Source of the DNA: Delphinapterus leucas
Taxonomy: Eukaryota > Chordata > Mammalia > Artiodactyla > Monodontidae
Direction of reading: 5' to 3'
Assembly (NCBI RefSeq): GCF_002288925.2
Contig: NW_022097993.1
Location: forward strand, 11,367,443-11,431,442
Length of the DNA stretch: 64,000 nt
The notes beneath the pieces were generated by a model. That model did not search any database. It was not told the origin of the DNA and worked only from the letters and a program-made list of their open reading frames with translations. How positions within the stretch are numbered: the first letter of the stretch is position 1; each line of letters begins with the position of its first letter. Made by a program: the position numbers and the translations under genes. This document shows positions 10,660-23,260 of this stretch, piece after piece.

Positions 10660-13533
10660 ACCTGTTAGTTCACTTTAAATGTCAATGGACTAAATGTTCC
10701 AGTAAGAAGAAATAGGGTGGCTGATTGGATAAACAAAACAAGACCCATCTATATGATGCTTACAAGAGACTCACTTCAAACTGAAAGTGAGGGGGTGGAA
10801 AAAGATATTTCATGCAAATAGAAGTGACAAGAAAGTGGGGGTAGCAGTACTCATACTAGATAAAATAGACTTTAAAACAAAAGACAAAGAAGGGCATTAT
10901 ATAATGATGAATGGATCCATGCAAGAAGAGGATACTATACTTGTTAACATATATGCACCCAATACAGAAGCACCTAAATATATAAAGCAAATATTAACAG
11001 ATAGGAAGGGAGAAATTGACAGTACAGTAAGTCCCCTACATATGAACGAGTTCTGTTCCAAGAGCATATTGGTAAATCCAGTTTGTTCGTAAGTCCAACA
11101 AAGTTAGCCTAGGTACCCAACTAGCACAATCGGCTATATACCGCTGCTTTTACATTTGCTTCCGGACATGCTGGGCTTGAAATAAAGATACTGTACTATT
11201 GTACCCTATGCAATACTGAACAGTAAAGTACACAAAAGCTCAACCACTCATAGAGGATGCATGCACGTGACAACGTATGCCAGACAAGTGAACTAACTTA
11301 CCTGATCGGACATGTGAAGGCACGTTTGCATCTTTGAAAGTGCGCAACTTGAAGGTTCGTATGTAGGGGACTTGCTGTACAATAATAGTAGGGGACTTTA
11401 ACACCCCACTTACTTCAATGGACAGATCATACAGAAAGGAAATCAATAAGGAAACAGTAGTCTTAAATGACACACTAGACTAGGTGGACTTAATAGCTAT
11501 CTATAAGACATTCCATCCAAAAAGAGCAAAAGAAACATTCTTTTCAAGTGCACATGGAATGTTCTTTGGGATAGATTACATGCTAGGCTACAAAACAAGT
11601 CTGAATAAATTTAACAGGTTAGAAAAGATATCAAGCATTTATTCCAACCACAATGGTATGAGACCATTACAATCAATCAATTACAGGAAGAAAAATGGGA
11701 AAAACACACACACGTGGAGACTAAACAACATGCTACTAAAAAAATCTATGGATCAATGCTGAAATCACAGAGGAAATCAGAAAATTCCTTGAGGCAAAAA
11801 ATTAAATAAAATAAGAACACAACTTTCCAAAATCTATAGGACGTAGTAAAAGCAGTCCTAAGAGGGAAGTTCATAGTGATACAGGCCTACCTCAAGAAAC
11901 AAACAAACAAAAAACTTTCAAATAAAAAACCTAACTTCTCATCTAAAGGAAAAATAAAAAGAAAAACAGCAGAAGAGAGGAAATAATAAATATCATAGAG
12001 GAAATAAATAAAATAGAGAAAAAAAGAAAAGATCAATGAAACCAAGAGCTGGTTGTTTTAAAAGATAAACAAAGTTGATAAGCCTTTAGTGAGGCTCATC
12101 AAGAAAAAAAGACAGAGGACCCAGATAAAATAAGAAATGAAAGAGGAGAAATAAAAACTGATACCACAGAGATTCAAAATATTTTAAGATAATACTACAG
12201 TTATAGGCCAACAAATTGGACAGCCTAGAAGAGACGGACAAATTTCTAGTAAAATACAATCTTCCAAGGCTGAATAAGGGAGAAATAGACTAGCTGAATA
12301 GATCAATCACTAGTAGCAAAATTGAATTTGTAATTTTAAAAAAAAGCTCCAAGCAAACAAAAGTCCAGGACCAGACAGATTCACAGAGGAATTCTACCAA
12401 ACATATTAAGAAGAGCTAATACCTATCTTTCTCAAACTATTCCAAAAATTTGAAGAGGAGGGGACACTCCCAAATTCATTCTACAAGGCCACCATTACTC
12501 TGATGCCAAAACCAGATGAACTACAAAAAAAGAAAATATCTCTGATGGACATTGACGCAAAAATCCTCAACAAAATATTAGTAAACTGAATTCAACAAAA
12601 TATAAAAGAGATCACACACTATGATCAAGTGGGATTTATTCCAGGGATGTAAGGATGGTTCAATACCCACAAATCAACCAATGTGATACACCACATTAAC
12701 AAAGGGAAGGATAAAAATCACAGGGTAATCTGAACAGACACAGAAAAAGCATTTGTCAAAATTCAACATCCATTCATGATAAAAATTCTCATCAAAGTTG
12801 GTGTAGAGGAAACCTATCTTGGCATAATAAATGACATTTATGACAAACCTATAGCTAACATCTTATTCAGCAGTGAAAACCTGAAAGTCTTTCCTCTAAA
12901 ATCAGGAAGAAAACGTGTTTGCCCATTTTTGCACTTCTATTTAATATAGTATTGGAAGTCCTAGCCACAGTAATCAGACATGAAAAAAGAAATAAGAGGC
13001 ACCCAAATGGGAAGGAAAGAAGTAAAACTGTCACTTTTGGCAGATGACTTGATACTATATATAGAAAACCTCAAAGTCTCCATCACAAAACTATTAGAAC
13101 CAATAAACAAATTCAGTAAAGTTGCAGGATGTGAGATAAACATACACAAATCTGTCGCTTTTCTATACACTAATAATGAACTATCTGAAAGAGAAAGAAA
13201 ACAATCCCATTTAAAATCAAATCAAAAAGAATAAAATACCTAGGTATAAACTTAACTGAGAAGGTGAAGTATCCATGCTCTGAAAACCCTAAAACAATAT
13301 TCAGGAAATGAAGATGATACAAAGAAATGGAAAGATATCCCATATTCATGGACTGGAAGAATTAATATTGTTAAAATGGCCATGCGACCCAAAGCAATCT
13401 ACAGATTTAATGCAACTTCTATCAAAATATCAATTACAGTTTTTCACAGAACTAGAACAGATAATCCTAAAATTTATATGGAACCATAAAAGACTCTGAA
13501 TAGCCAAAGTCATTTTGAGAAAGAAGAACAAAG
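10660..13533 (+). pseudogene. L1 ORF2 remnant (endonuclease plus reverse transcriptase)
   Basis: Pieces of the L1 endonuclease/reverse transcriptase in several frames. The endonuclease part (10787-11020) includes KVGVAVLILDKIDFKTK and NIYAPNTEAPKYIKQ. Reverse transcriptase pieces include [13 protein letters not shown] (13035-13075), which keeps the Asp-Asp pair of the polymerase site. The frame is broken by stops, frameshifts and the mariner-like insertion, and the C-terminal third (including the Cys-rich domain) is absent. Confidence 0.88.
11025..11377. mobile_element. Tc1/mariner-like MITE (353 bp) in L1 ORF2
   Basis: Terminal inverted repeats cagtaagtcccctacatatg (left) and cagcaagtcccctacatacg (right, reverse complement) differ at two of 20 positions. 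TA is present on both sides (11023-11024 and 11378-11379), the signature of Tc1/mariner targeting. Removing the element and one TA restores continuous L1 sequence (gacagta to caataatagta). No transposase frame fits in 353 bp, so it was mobilised in trans. The family name is not certain. Confidence 0.85.
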
Positions 13534-13534
13534 C

Positions 13535-13715
13535 TGGAGGTACTACAAGCCAAGGAGCCACCAGGAGCCGGGAGTGAGGCCTGAACACACCTCTCCCGGC
13601 AGCTCCAGAGACAGCGTGGCCCTGTCAACACCTCCGGAACTGTGAGATAACACATTTCTGGGGGTTAAGCCAGTCACTTTGCTTCATTACAGTAGCCCTA
13701 GTAAGTTAAATAGAA
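13535..13715 (+). repeat. MLT1-like LTR 3' portion
   Basis: Shows the MaLR/MLT1-type ending: gagtgaggcctgaac, cagcgtggccctgtcaacac, ggaactgtgagataacacat and ttaagccagtcactttg. It abuts the truncated L1 with no TSD. Only the 3' part of the LTR is present. Confidence 0.7.
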
Positions 13716-16700
13716 CATGTGGCCTAAGAGGGCTGTGCTCACTTGGAAATAAGGCCCAAGGCTGGCACCAAGTCCAGCTTCTCAGGTGCTCGCAGGAACA
13801 CATTTCACCAGCTCTGAGTGTGGTGGGCCACAGAGGGGAGGGGCCAGGCCCAGGTGAGTTTCAGATTTCTCTGTAATACTGCTAAAATCCAAAAATCCGT
13901 ATGTCTGTGCCTAAATCCATGATGTTTTCCAAAGCTAGTGGATCCTGGGGCACTGGGAGGGGAAGACAGGAAGTTAGGACTTAAATTTTATTTCTAAATC
14001 TTCCAGGCCCAGAAGGGTTGCCTCCAGTGTTTCCAAGGAGGCCTTCACTTTCTGTGCTATCTTTGGGTTTAACTCACCGCTTGGAAAGACCTTGAGTATT
14101 TGATTCTGGAGAAATGTTTTCTGTCCTTTCTAGTCTGTGCATATGAAAATGAAGTTGTGGTTTGATACTTGAAAGGAAAAACAGATTATTTTGTTAGCAA
14201 ATTGGTTTTCTTGGATCAACAATTTGGAGAAGTGAACACTGGAACTGGTTGCAGGGAGACACAGCATCAATCTCCAACAGATGAGACTGATTCTCAGCAA
14301 ATTGCACCGAGGGTGGTGATGTTAAGATAACCAACTACACATTTTCCGCGTGGATCTTTAAAAACCAATATGGAATGTAAAACCTGCAAGTACCTGGCCT
14401 CCACAGAGAATGCTTTTTTTTTTTTTTCTTTCCCATCTAGATTGGTGTAAAGAGCTCTGGATCTGACGGCTTTAGCAGTTGACAGAATCTATCAAATTTT
14501 TCTTAAAATCCCCAGAGCTGGAGACAATGCAGAGCAGTTTGCTGGATTGTGAGAAGATTTTCCTTGAGGGGAAGAATATGCTCGGCATTGTTGCTCCTTT
14601 GCAACCAGTCTTGCAGAATGGGAGCAGCTGTTCTGCAAATTATTTTTGTGATGGAGAGGGGAATCTACCTTTCATTCTTTGCATCCACAAGTGGGCATGC
14701 AAAATACATAGAAACATACTTATATAACTGTCTTGACCTCCCTCCTTAGTCTCTCTTTTCCTCACTTCCTTTTTTTTCTTCCCCAATTCTCTTTTTGATT
14801 TGTGCTGTGAGAGGAGAGGGCTTCTTATGCCTGAGCTTCTTCCTCTGATGACAAGGAAAAGTGTAGGGGAAAACGATCAACTCTTGTACAGGGGCCAAAG
14901 GCAATTACTTTGCTTTGAGGATTCCTGGGATGAGGGAATGAGCCAGGAGCTCTTTCAGGAGAGGAAGGGGAGGGGAGGTGTATGAGTGGCCTGCCACTCG
15001 TTCTCCCAGGGGCAGCTGCTTCCGCAGAATCCAGGCTGCAGGACGGCTGAGCTGCTGCGAGCTGAGGTGCCGAGGCCCAGGACTCAAGTGCAGACATTAC
15101 ATAAATCAATGCCAATTTAAACGGGAAGATTATTTTAACCTCGGAATGTCACTTTATATGTTTCAATACATGGTCCATTATTTACTCTCCAGGAAAGTTT
15201 CACTCAGGGCCCCCCTTCTCTCTGTGCTTATTTGCGACGGCCAGACCATCAGGCATGCGATGAACTGCAAATTGAAACAAGCTCAGCATCCCAAACCGGT
15301 GGGGGTCGTGACCTGCTGGGGACACGGCCAAGTGAAGACAGGCATCTCATTCACCATGGCACACTTGGCCCTTTCTTTTGTGAAGCCGAGGGTGAAGAGG
15401 TGGCGGTTACAACCCAGAAAGGTGCTCAGTGTAGGTGCTGAGAAGGTGGGCCCTACCCCTCCATCCATCCTGGTGGGACCTCCATGGAACAGCCCTAACT
15501 ATTCTCAGAAGGAAACAGAGTCAAGTATTTGGAAAGTTACCTTCCATTAACTCCCAGGCGGGTCTAAAGCCTTCTGATGTTAACTGGCAACGGTGTTTCA
15601 TTTGGGGAAGAGAAGCTATGGTCTCCCCTCTTTACCCAGCTGTGCTCCAATTCTGAAGTCACCTTCTGAGCACAGGTGGACTAAACACCTGTGAGCCTCA
15701 ATCCCGTAGTAACAACGGTAGTAACAATAGCTGGAGTTCTTTTAGGTGAGTCAACAGCTAAATTCAGAGAACTGGTTTGCTGTTAGCAAGACTCTCCACT
15801 CACCTTCTCTGGTCAGCCTCATTTTGGGGGAAATATAACCTTAAAGTAAAAAATTTATGTTCTCAACTTCAGATTCTAAAATATAAATGCACTATATATC
15901 TTCATTTAAGGGAAAACTGACTCGTTGGCAAGATAAACTATATACAGAAGTAATGCTGAGAGACTTGTAAAGAGATGAGCATTAAAAGTTTTGCAAAGGA
16001 TGGCAAATATCTAAGTAGCTGAGTAGCAACTTGATAAATTTTATACCAAGGGTGGTAGTAACACACAATATTCTTTAAGTTTTTTTTAGCTGACACTGTT
16101 AGATCAGAGCCCACTCATTCTCATTATTTTGAAGCATTTATAGTAAATCCTATTTTGTACCAGTAGATGTCATTACAGAAATGCAGTGTATTTTAACTGA
16201 GTAATTTTAGATATGCTTCTCTTACGTTTTTTCATGTGGGCCAAGCCTTATGGTTGTGAAAAAGTTGGTACAGAGAGATCTCTACAGAAAATGTTTACTA
16301 AAGGATCATACAATATACCTCATACGTTCCTCCTAATACAATATTCCCTGGAAAATCTAAGGAAATGAGAAAAGTTAAGATAGGATCATGCAGGAAGTGG
16401 AAGAGACGTTCCACACTTCTGATTTTAAATTTATCAGCCACAAACGATCCAGGTCTTCGTGTTGAACTTAATCTGATGGAAGAATTGGGATTTTGAATTA
16501 ACTAGCTTGTCATTTTCTGTGCACCTGCTGCCTTCAAGGCCTCTGCTGGCACAGACTGTTTCTTTGGGTTTTTAAACAGAGGAACAAAAGTAGCCAGAGG
16601 AATCTAAGAAAGGGAGACCACGAACACAGGACAGACATAAAGGGGAGTTTCTCCAAATTTGCAGCTTATCAGTGATAAACCATGATGTAATAAGGGATCC

Positions 16701-17209
16701 GAGTCAGTGGCCAGGATGCTCCCCACAAAGCGATCAGACCCCAAACGTGTGCTGAATGGTGAGCCAACCAATGGTCTCACTTAGGTCTCTGAGTCACACT
16801 CGGTTGCCCACACCCATTCTTCTCCGTCTGCTGTGCTTCCTTGTAGAATTGGGGGCAAAAATGTCTTGCCTTTTGGCTGTCAGATCCTTCCATGTCATAT
16901 TCCATCCAAACCAATGGGTAATTAAAAATCTTGGTGAAGTTAAAGTGGCTCCTTCCTGGGAGGTGGGAGGCTTCAGTCTTGACCCATAGTGTGTAAACCT
17001 TTGCTTGAGATTTTAGTGTAGCACCTGTTAGTTTGGTAAGAAATCTGTCACCCGTTGTAGTACCCAGAGCTCTAAGGTAGCAAATCATCTCTTTCTGCCC
17101 TCAGGGAAACCGCATATATGATGCTATCAACGGTGAAACATGTTTTTTACATTAATTTTTTGTATGAAATTTTGCAAACTTTGAAATAAACTTTTAAAAA
17201 GTAAAGATA

Positions 17210-17550
17210 GGGACTTCCCTGGTGGCGCAATGCTTAAGCATCCACCTGCCAATGCAGGGGACACGGGTTCAAGCCCTGGTCCAGGAGGATCCCACATGCC
17301 ACGGGGCAACTAAGCCCGTGCACCACAACTACTGAAGCCCGCATGCCTGGAGCCCGTGAGCCACAACTACTAAAGCCTGCACGGGCCTAGAGCCCGTGCT
17401 CCGCCGCCAGAGAAGCCACCACAATGAGAAGCCTGTGCACCACAATGAAGAGAAGCCCCCGCTTGCCGCGACTAGAGAAAGCCCGTGCGCAGCAACGAAG
17501 ACCCAACCCAGCCAAAAATAAATAAATTAATTAAAAAATAAATAACTAAA
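17210..17550 (+). mobile_element. Long CHR-type SINE (about 335 bp)
   Basis: Full-length CHR SINE in plus orientation. The tRNA-like head is gggacttccctggtggcgca, with a B box at about gggttcaagccc. The body has repeated accacaactactgaagcc and agagaagcc blocks, and the tail is A-rich (aaaataaataaatta). A short TSD taaagata is visible at 17202-17209 and 17551-17558. It lies about 200 bp downstream of exon B in minus-strand gene order. Confidence 0.93.
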
Positions 17551-17746
17551 TAAAGATAAAATCCTGGTTTTGTGAAAAGATGCTGATCAAAATACTTTTT
17601 CGGAAACATTTTCATTATGGAAAGATGTTAAGTATATGTGATTATGTTTCAAAGTCTGAGCAGTTAGCAATTAAGTTCATTTTATTTTTCAAAAATACCA
17701 TCACATAAAATCTCTGTATACATGATGTGAGTGAAAGAAGCCATAC

Positions 17747-17800
17747 CTTGTGATAATATCCATCAAGAGGCTGTTGCATTCCTTGTATTCCAGGAGGTCC
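17747..17800 (-). CDS. Collagen exon B with Gly-X-Y interruption (54 bp)
   Basis: Second collagen exon, minus strand, reading GPPGIQGMQQPLDGYYHK. The first nine residues are three Gly-X-Y triplets. The last nine (QPLDGYYHK) break the repeat, so the exon holds a triple-helix interruption or the edge of a short non-collagenous segment. The acceptor is tttctaatacag behind a pyrimidine-rich run, and the donor is gtatgg. Length is 54 bp, with a Gly codon first and phase 0 at both ends, so it joins in frame to exons A and C. Standard fibrillar collagens (I, II, III, V, XI) have essentially perfect repeats, so the break points to an interrupted collagen. The Tyr-Tyr-His-Lys end is the best handle for naming the gene by search. 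I do not recognise it with certainty. Confidence 0.88.
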
Positions 17801-19544
17801 CTGTATTAGAAACAAATCAAAGACATACATAAACATTTACCAAAACAATGTGTATTTAAATAATGTATCTAAGAACTCTTAAAATCTCACAGGTAAGAAG
17901 AAGGAAGTGTCTGTTCAGTCAAGTATTCTAATTAATAGAGTATCACGTGGACATTAGCTTATCTGGTTCTTAAACGTATTTCTAGGTTAAATCCTGCATG
18001 AATCCAAAGAAAGGTCCTAACTGGGAACACGTAACATTTTACTAAAAGGTCAGCCATCAGCATATTCCTTATTAAAAGGAATCTTACCCATAAAACTCCT
18101 CAAGGGAAGAGGCTGAAGAGCTTCAGTTTATGTTTGACACTTCTTATAGGGCTTTTATCAATGCATTATGGAAGTGTATGCCCACATGTTATTACCTTAA
18201 AAAATAAGGGAAAAATATTGTTTTGTTATTGCTTTAATTATTTGAATTAGTTGGGTGAACATGGGCTTCCCACGGACTTTCAGGCCAGAAAAAGATATTT
18301 GCTGTATAACCTTGGGCTTAAGACATTTAAATACATGTAGTTTTCAGATGATGTGGAAATATTCACGAAGCACTCTGCTGAGTTTTGGGTGGATAGGAAG
18401 GAAGTAAAGACATTTGTCTGTCCCTAAAACTTCCAGGAAGAGAGGAAGAGAAGCATTCTCTGAGTTTTTCAGGGATTAAATTTTGGGGAAAGGGGTGGAA
18501 GAAAATGCAAAGATTAACATGATTCGATTTTAGGTAGTTCAGCCAAAATAGATTCAGCTATCTCAGAAAAGAGACTGCATATCTCATCCACACCTCGTAA
18601 GCTCCTAGGAGGAGAGAAAATGTTACAGAAGCAAAGTTCTCAGAAGATAAGACACCGAAAGATCATGATTCAGCCAACCAAAGTCACTATTATACAAAGA
18701 TTATTATTTTAAAAAGCGAACGAAAGCTTTGGAAAGTGAAGAAACATTTTAAGGAACATCTGCTAGCTGCACTCACTGATATAGGTAACACCTTAGGTTA
18801 TCTTGAAAAGATTAATGTTGGTCAACAGTTATGACGGGTGTTTCTTAGGAACGGCCTGTGACAGAAGATCTAACATGAAGGCTTTACTTTGTGCCGTTAA
18901 ATGTTGAGGACAGCAAGGTGTAGTGATGGATGATAGAAGGAGGCAGGTATAACTCGTGAGAAAATAATAGGCCTTGTGCGGAACGGAGCTGACTGTGGTT
19001 GGAAAGACAAACGACGCTGTTACCTTGCTGGAATCAAAACAGAGCTAATGTCAGAAAATAATTCTCTAGGCGCTATTATTTTTCAGGTTCTTTTTCCATC
19101 AGCCAGCTTTGTGTGACGTATTCCAGGTCAGGTAGTTGAAGCGAAGAGGAAAGCAATTACTGAGTTGGGGGTTGTTTCACAAAGTTTCCGGCCAAGAAGG
19201 TACAAGCTAGGAACTCATTCTTGAAATTCAGGAGACATGAGACTCCATACACATTGATCCTTCTGCAACTATTTTTAACAAGGCAAGGAGAAATCTTAGA
19301 TACCGTATGTAGTAGCATCAAAGGTAACTTAGGGGTATCTGCATAGCAGGCATTGGGTGAATGGTGAATGTGTATTGATCATAAGGTCAATTAGATCAAA
19401 GACTAGTGATGTGGTAGGTACATTTAGCTTCAGACACATTCGTCTTAGCTAAAAGGGAAAGGCTTAACAAGTGGGGCTCCTGAATACAGCAGATCAATTA
19501 ATAACGTCTGTCAACTAGAGCAGAAGAATCCATCAAATAATAAC

Positions 19545-19760
19545 GGCACACATTTAGGTAGTGTGTATCGTGCGCCAGGCATTACACCAAGGGTTTCAAA
19601 TAGACTAACTCATTTCATCTCTACAATGACACCATGAGGTATGTACCACCATTATTTCCAATTCAAAGATACAGAAAAATGAGCGTTTGAAATAGTTAAC
19701 TGGCCCAAGGTCACAACCCTGGTATGCGGCAGGGCTAATATTTAATGGAGGCAGCCTGGC
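19545..19760 (-). repeat. MIR SINE
   Basis: The + strand reads gtgcgccaggcattacacca, ctcatttcatctctacaatg, ccatgaggtatgtaccacc and ggcccaaggtcacaaccctg, the reverse complement of MIR. Confidence 0.8.
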
Positions 19761-21226
19761 CCCAAACTCACTTCTTAGTTGTTCAACTCTTGTAACTTAA
19801 AAGCAGATTCTCAGCCTAAAATAATTTTCGCAGGCATTTTAAAATTATGGTTATGGAAAGGAAAACTGTCCCAGTATCCTGCTCCTGTAGTGACCTGCAG
19901 CAGCTATACAGATACCACGGCTTTGCTCTATTTGTGTTGGGCTGGGAGACACAGGACGCCCGAGTTAATGGGATAAGTAGACAATTACACAACAGCTGTA
20001 AAGTGCTCATGAGCTCCGGGGAGACACACCTGTTCATAACCCAACTGTGCTCGCGTGTAATTACCGGAGCGGTCCATCAGCCTGGTGTGGGGAGAGACCC
20101 TAATGTTGTTTCCTACTGCAAAGAACCATGCCTGGTGTGATGAAGGGAATTAAAGATACATTCAACTTGGGAACATATATGCTCGGTAATGGTTTAAAGC
20201 ATTTAAAAAGGGTTTTTTATTTGTTCGTTGTTTTTTTTTTTTTGGCTAAAATCTTGCTAGAGGTGGAAGACAGAGAAATATCCTGTCTGCCACCTGCGTC
20301 ATCAGATGCTAGTGTGAAAATGATCAACTGTTTGCATTATCAGCTCCTTAGATTTCAGCCTGGGCCACAGAGTCCCAACGTCTAAAGGATGGGGAGAGCT
20401 CTGTGTTAAAGCTTCTTCGGTCCTGGTCTTGGCCGCACTTTCACTTTCCAGCCGGTTCATGCAGTATGCGGAGCTTTGCCTTTTTTCCCTTCCCTGGTCT
20501 CTGCTGAGAGCTCCCTGTCACCGTCAGGGCTGGGCCTTTGGGTCAGCTTTAGCGTACCCTTGATGTTCTGAATCAAGGTCTCCGTGGCCCCTCAGCCACT
20601 CTGCTCCCTCTCTGGCCCTCCTTCCTGAACTGTCTTCCTTCCTCCCTCTTCTCTGAAAGCATCCTTCAGCTCCCCATAACTGCTGACTGAACGTCCGTGC
20701 GCCATCTGGGTACCACTTATCTCCACGCACCAACACTCTTCATTAGGAGCTCTCTCATTAGGGGCTCCTTTCAGGATTCACAAATACATATTTTCAGGTT
20801 GTACACAACTGCCTTCTGGCCCTGTGGGTTTCCAATTAACTTTGCTAACAACCTTTGAAATACCAAAAACCTCTATGAAGAAAGTTGCACTAATCAACTT
20901 TTTTCAAAGCATGCTAAAAAACAGCTTTGCTATAAGAAGAGATAGAAAGTTTGTTATTGAAAAGTCATTTGGGCTAATTTTCAAGAAATATTTCTAACTT
21001 TCTAATGGCTAGTAGAAAAGGCAAAGACCAGTAATTATTTTTCTTATATTAAAAAATTTATTAGGAAGCCTAACCTCATTCATAGGAATGGTAAGATGAA
21101 GCATGTTTCAATAATACAGTAATTGCTGGCAAGTTTAGTGTCAGAACGAGTTTTTCTCTTATATATATACATTCCATCTATAACATTATATATAACTTAG
21201 TGAAGCACATTTATACTGATTTATGG

Positions 21227-21433
21227 GTTTTTGTGTGTGTGTGTGGTACGCGGGCCTCTCACTGTCGTGGCCTCTCCCGTTGCGGAGCACAGGCTCCGGA
21301 CGCGCGGGCTCAGCGGCCATGGCTCGCGGGCCCAGCCGCTCCGCGGCATGTGGGATCTTCCCGGACCAGGGCACGAACTCATGTCCCCTGCATCGGCAGG
21401 CAGACTCTCAACCACTCCGCCACCAGGGAAGCC
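21227..21433 (-). mobile_element. CHR-type SINE, short form
   Basis: Minus-oriented CHR SINE. A GT-rich run replaces a pure T tail, then ggtacgcgggcctctcactg to ccaccagggaagcc. TSDs ctgatttatgg lie at 21216-21226 and 21434-21444 (11/11). CpG dinucleotides are well preserved, suggesting a fairly young copy. Confidence 0.93.
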
Positions 21434-22449
21434 CTGATTTATGGTGGTTTGAGTACATGTCTATCTTTCCAGTTGGAATGAAAACTCCTTGAAGATAGGA
21501 GTTTCAATCTTTTTTATCTTATCATAACATATAGTACCCCCATCCCAGTATTTGCTGAATTCAATAGAATCTTTTGCAAGAAAAATTTTGAGGGTATAGC
21601 CAATTTCTTGCTCGTTCGTTTTGATTTCAGTTAGAAATGGTAGCAAACTGAGCAGGGGTCTTGCTGCTTCCAAACTCACAGAATACAGGGCCAACAGATG
21701 CAGATTAATCTAAGAATCTGGCTAAATAACTGAAAACAAAGCTGCAGTGAGCTCCAGTTAGTGGAAAAGAGCTTATGGATGGATTTTTGACCAGAATTAC
21801 AACATGGAAAGTTGTCTCCAATTCTGAGAGAAAAATCAATAGTACTCTTTAGAAAATATTTGGGAAATCAATTTCTTTTTCTTTTAAACACAGATCCTTT
21901 TATTTATCTTAAATATTTGCTCTAAATGAGTTTTTTCATTGTCTCTTGGGATTTAATTAACTTAAACAGTTGTAATTTTAGAATAGATTGTTTTTCAGAG
22001 AATGTTTCTGCTACAAAGTTTTAGTGGCTAAGGAGATACCAGCACTCCAACCTCTCCCCCTCCAAATTGCTGAAAACTCTCAAATTGCAAACTATGATTT
22101 CTGAAGCAAGGAGGGGATTCATTAAGTGTTTATACTATGGTTATATTTCAACACAGAGACCTCAAGTTCTCCTTTATGGGATTACAGTGGGGATGTGGGC
22201 CAGATAGCACGTATTAGGTGAAATTTAAGGTTCCTGGGAAGGGGCTCTTATTTCTGAAAATGTCTCACCCACCTTCTGGTTTATGCCTGCCTAAAACTTC
22301 ATATAGAAAGACTGGTTTATTTGGTGTTGGGTTTTATCACCAGCTCGAATACAAGTGTTCTTGGGAGATGTAATACTAATGTTTCATATTCATACAGCTC
22401 AGCATAATTCTAAATACGTTTTCGCTTATATTTTCTTAGATGGCAGGGT

Positions 22450-22600
22450 AATGTGACTGCAAAACACATCATCTTATTTGATTCTCATAAAGACTATGTG
22501 AGATGGGTATGATTATGTTCTCCATCTGACAGGGAAAAACTGATAGATTTACCCCCAGATCACACAATAAACAAATGGTAGAACCAAGTATAAGAGTTGT
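22450..22600 (-). repeat. MIR SINE
   Basis: The reverse complement of MIR is visible as cttatttgattctcataaag, gtgagatgggtatgattatg and a degenerate acttgcccagatcacac segment. Confidence 0.65.
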
Positions 22601-23044
22601 TCCACTTGAATATATTCTTATGGATCATTCAGTAAGTATTTCCTGAGAGCAAGTTGGATGGGACAAAAAAGGGGAGGAGTAACGGGATGCTATGTGGCAG
22701 GTGGGACAGGAGAAGACAGCACCGAGGGAGGAGAGGGTACAGAAAAGGGGGGAGTGCAGGTCCTGAAGACTGTGGCTTCGCAGCCCCCCAGGCCTTTGGC
22801 ACTCACTTTCTGGCATGAGGCTCTGAGAAATGTAGTTAAGTCTTAAGATGAACTTTGATTGTAAAAAGTGGGACTCAGAGGAAAAAGCTATAGGAGGATG
22901 ATAATCAAAGAACTTGGAAAGGTATCAACACTTTTGCTTTAGAAATGGGAGGTCCTGGATTAAATCCTGGGACAGAAAGTAAAACATAATGAGCAGATGG
23001 AAGAGAATGATAAAATGGGATAATGATAAGAATATTAATAAATG

Positions 23045-23260
23045 ACAATAGTAACCCTTGGAAAGTAATAACTGTGTGGCAGGTACGTATGTTATTGCAT
23101 TTTGCTTTTACAGCAGTCCAATGAGGTAGGCATTATCCTTATTTTACTTACAACAAAAAGTTTACTATCTTACCCAAGGTCATACAACTAGCAGACAACA
23201 GCTAGATTTCAACCCAAGTTGGCCTGACGCTGTATCTTTGATATTTTAACTCTTTCCTTT
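23045..23260 (-). repeat. MIR SINE
   Basis: Contains gtgtggcaggtacgtatg, ccaatgaggtaggcattatc, ttacccaaggtcatacaac and a degenerate ggatttcaacccaagt segment, i.e. MIR in minus orientation. Confidence 0.75.

Larger units (their letters stand above)
8138..13533 (+). mobile_element. L1 LINE with 5' end, truncated at 3' end
   Basis: A 5.4-kb LINE-1. It starts with the typical cetartiodactyl 5' end (gggagaccaaggtggcagag) and contains a GC-rich 5' UTR (8138-9308), an ORF1 remnant (9309-10175) and an ORF2 remnant (about 10660-13533). It stops inside ORF2 after the reverse transcriptase region (last L1-like codons read about AKVILRKKNKAGG) and passes directly into an LTR fragment, so the 3' third and poly-A tail are missing. 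That is the reverse of the usual 5' truncation and suggests a later deletion. Many stops and frameshifts show it is dead. A mariner-like element at 11025-11377 interrupts the endonuclease region. Confidence 0.92.
5262..17746 (-). other. 12.5-kb intron between collagen exons B and C
   Basis: Bounded by the exon B donor and exon C acceptor on the minus strand. It holds an L2 (5640-6835), a long L1 with a nested mariner-like element (8138-13533), an LTR end (13535-13715) and a CHR SINE (17210-17550). I recognise nothing in 6840-8137 or in the 3.5 kb from 13716 to 17209, apart from a short poly-T at about 14412-14427. Open frames at 14978-15550 lack family features and conserved splice context. 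Confidence 0.6.

Noticed and set aside
14978..15550. 190-codon open frame (+) with Cys-rich N part
   Set aside because: No recognisable domain, no splice or promoter context, and overlapping frames on both strands. Probably chance in GC-rich unique sequence.
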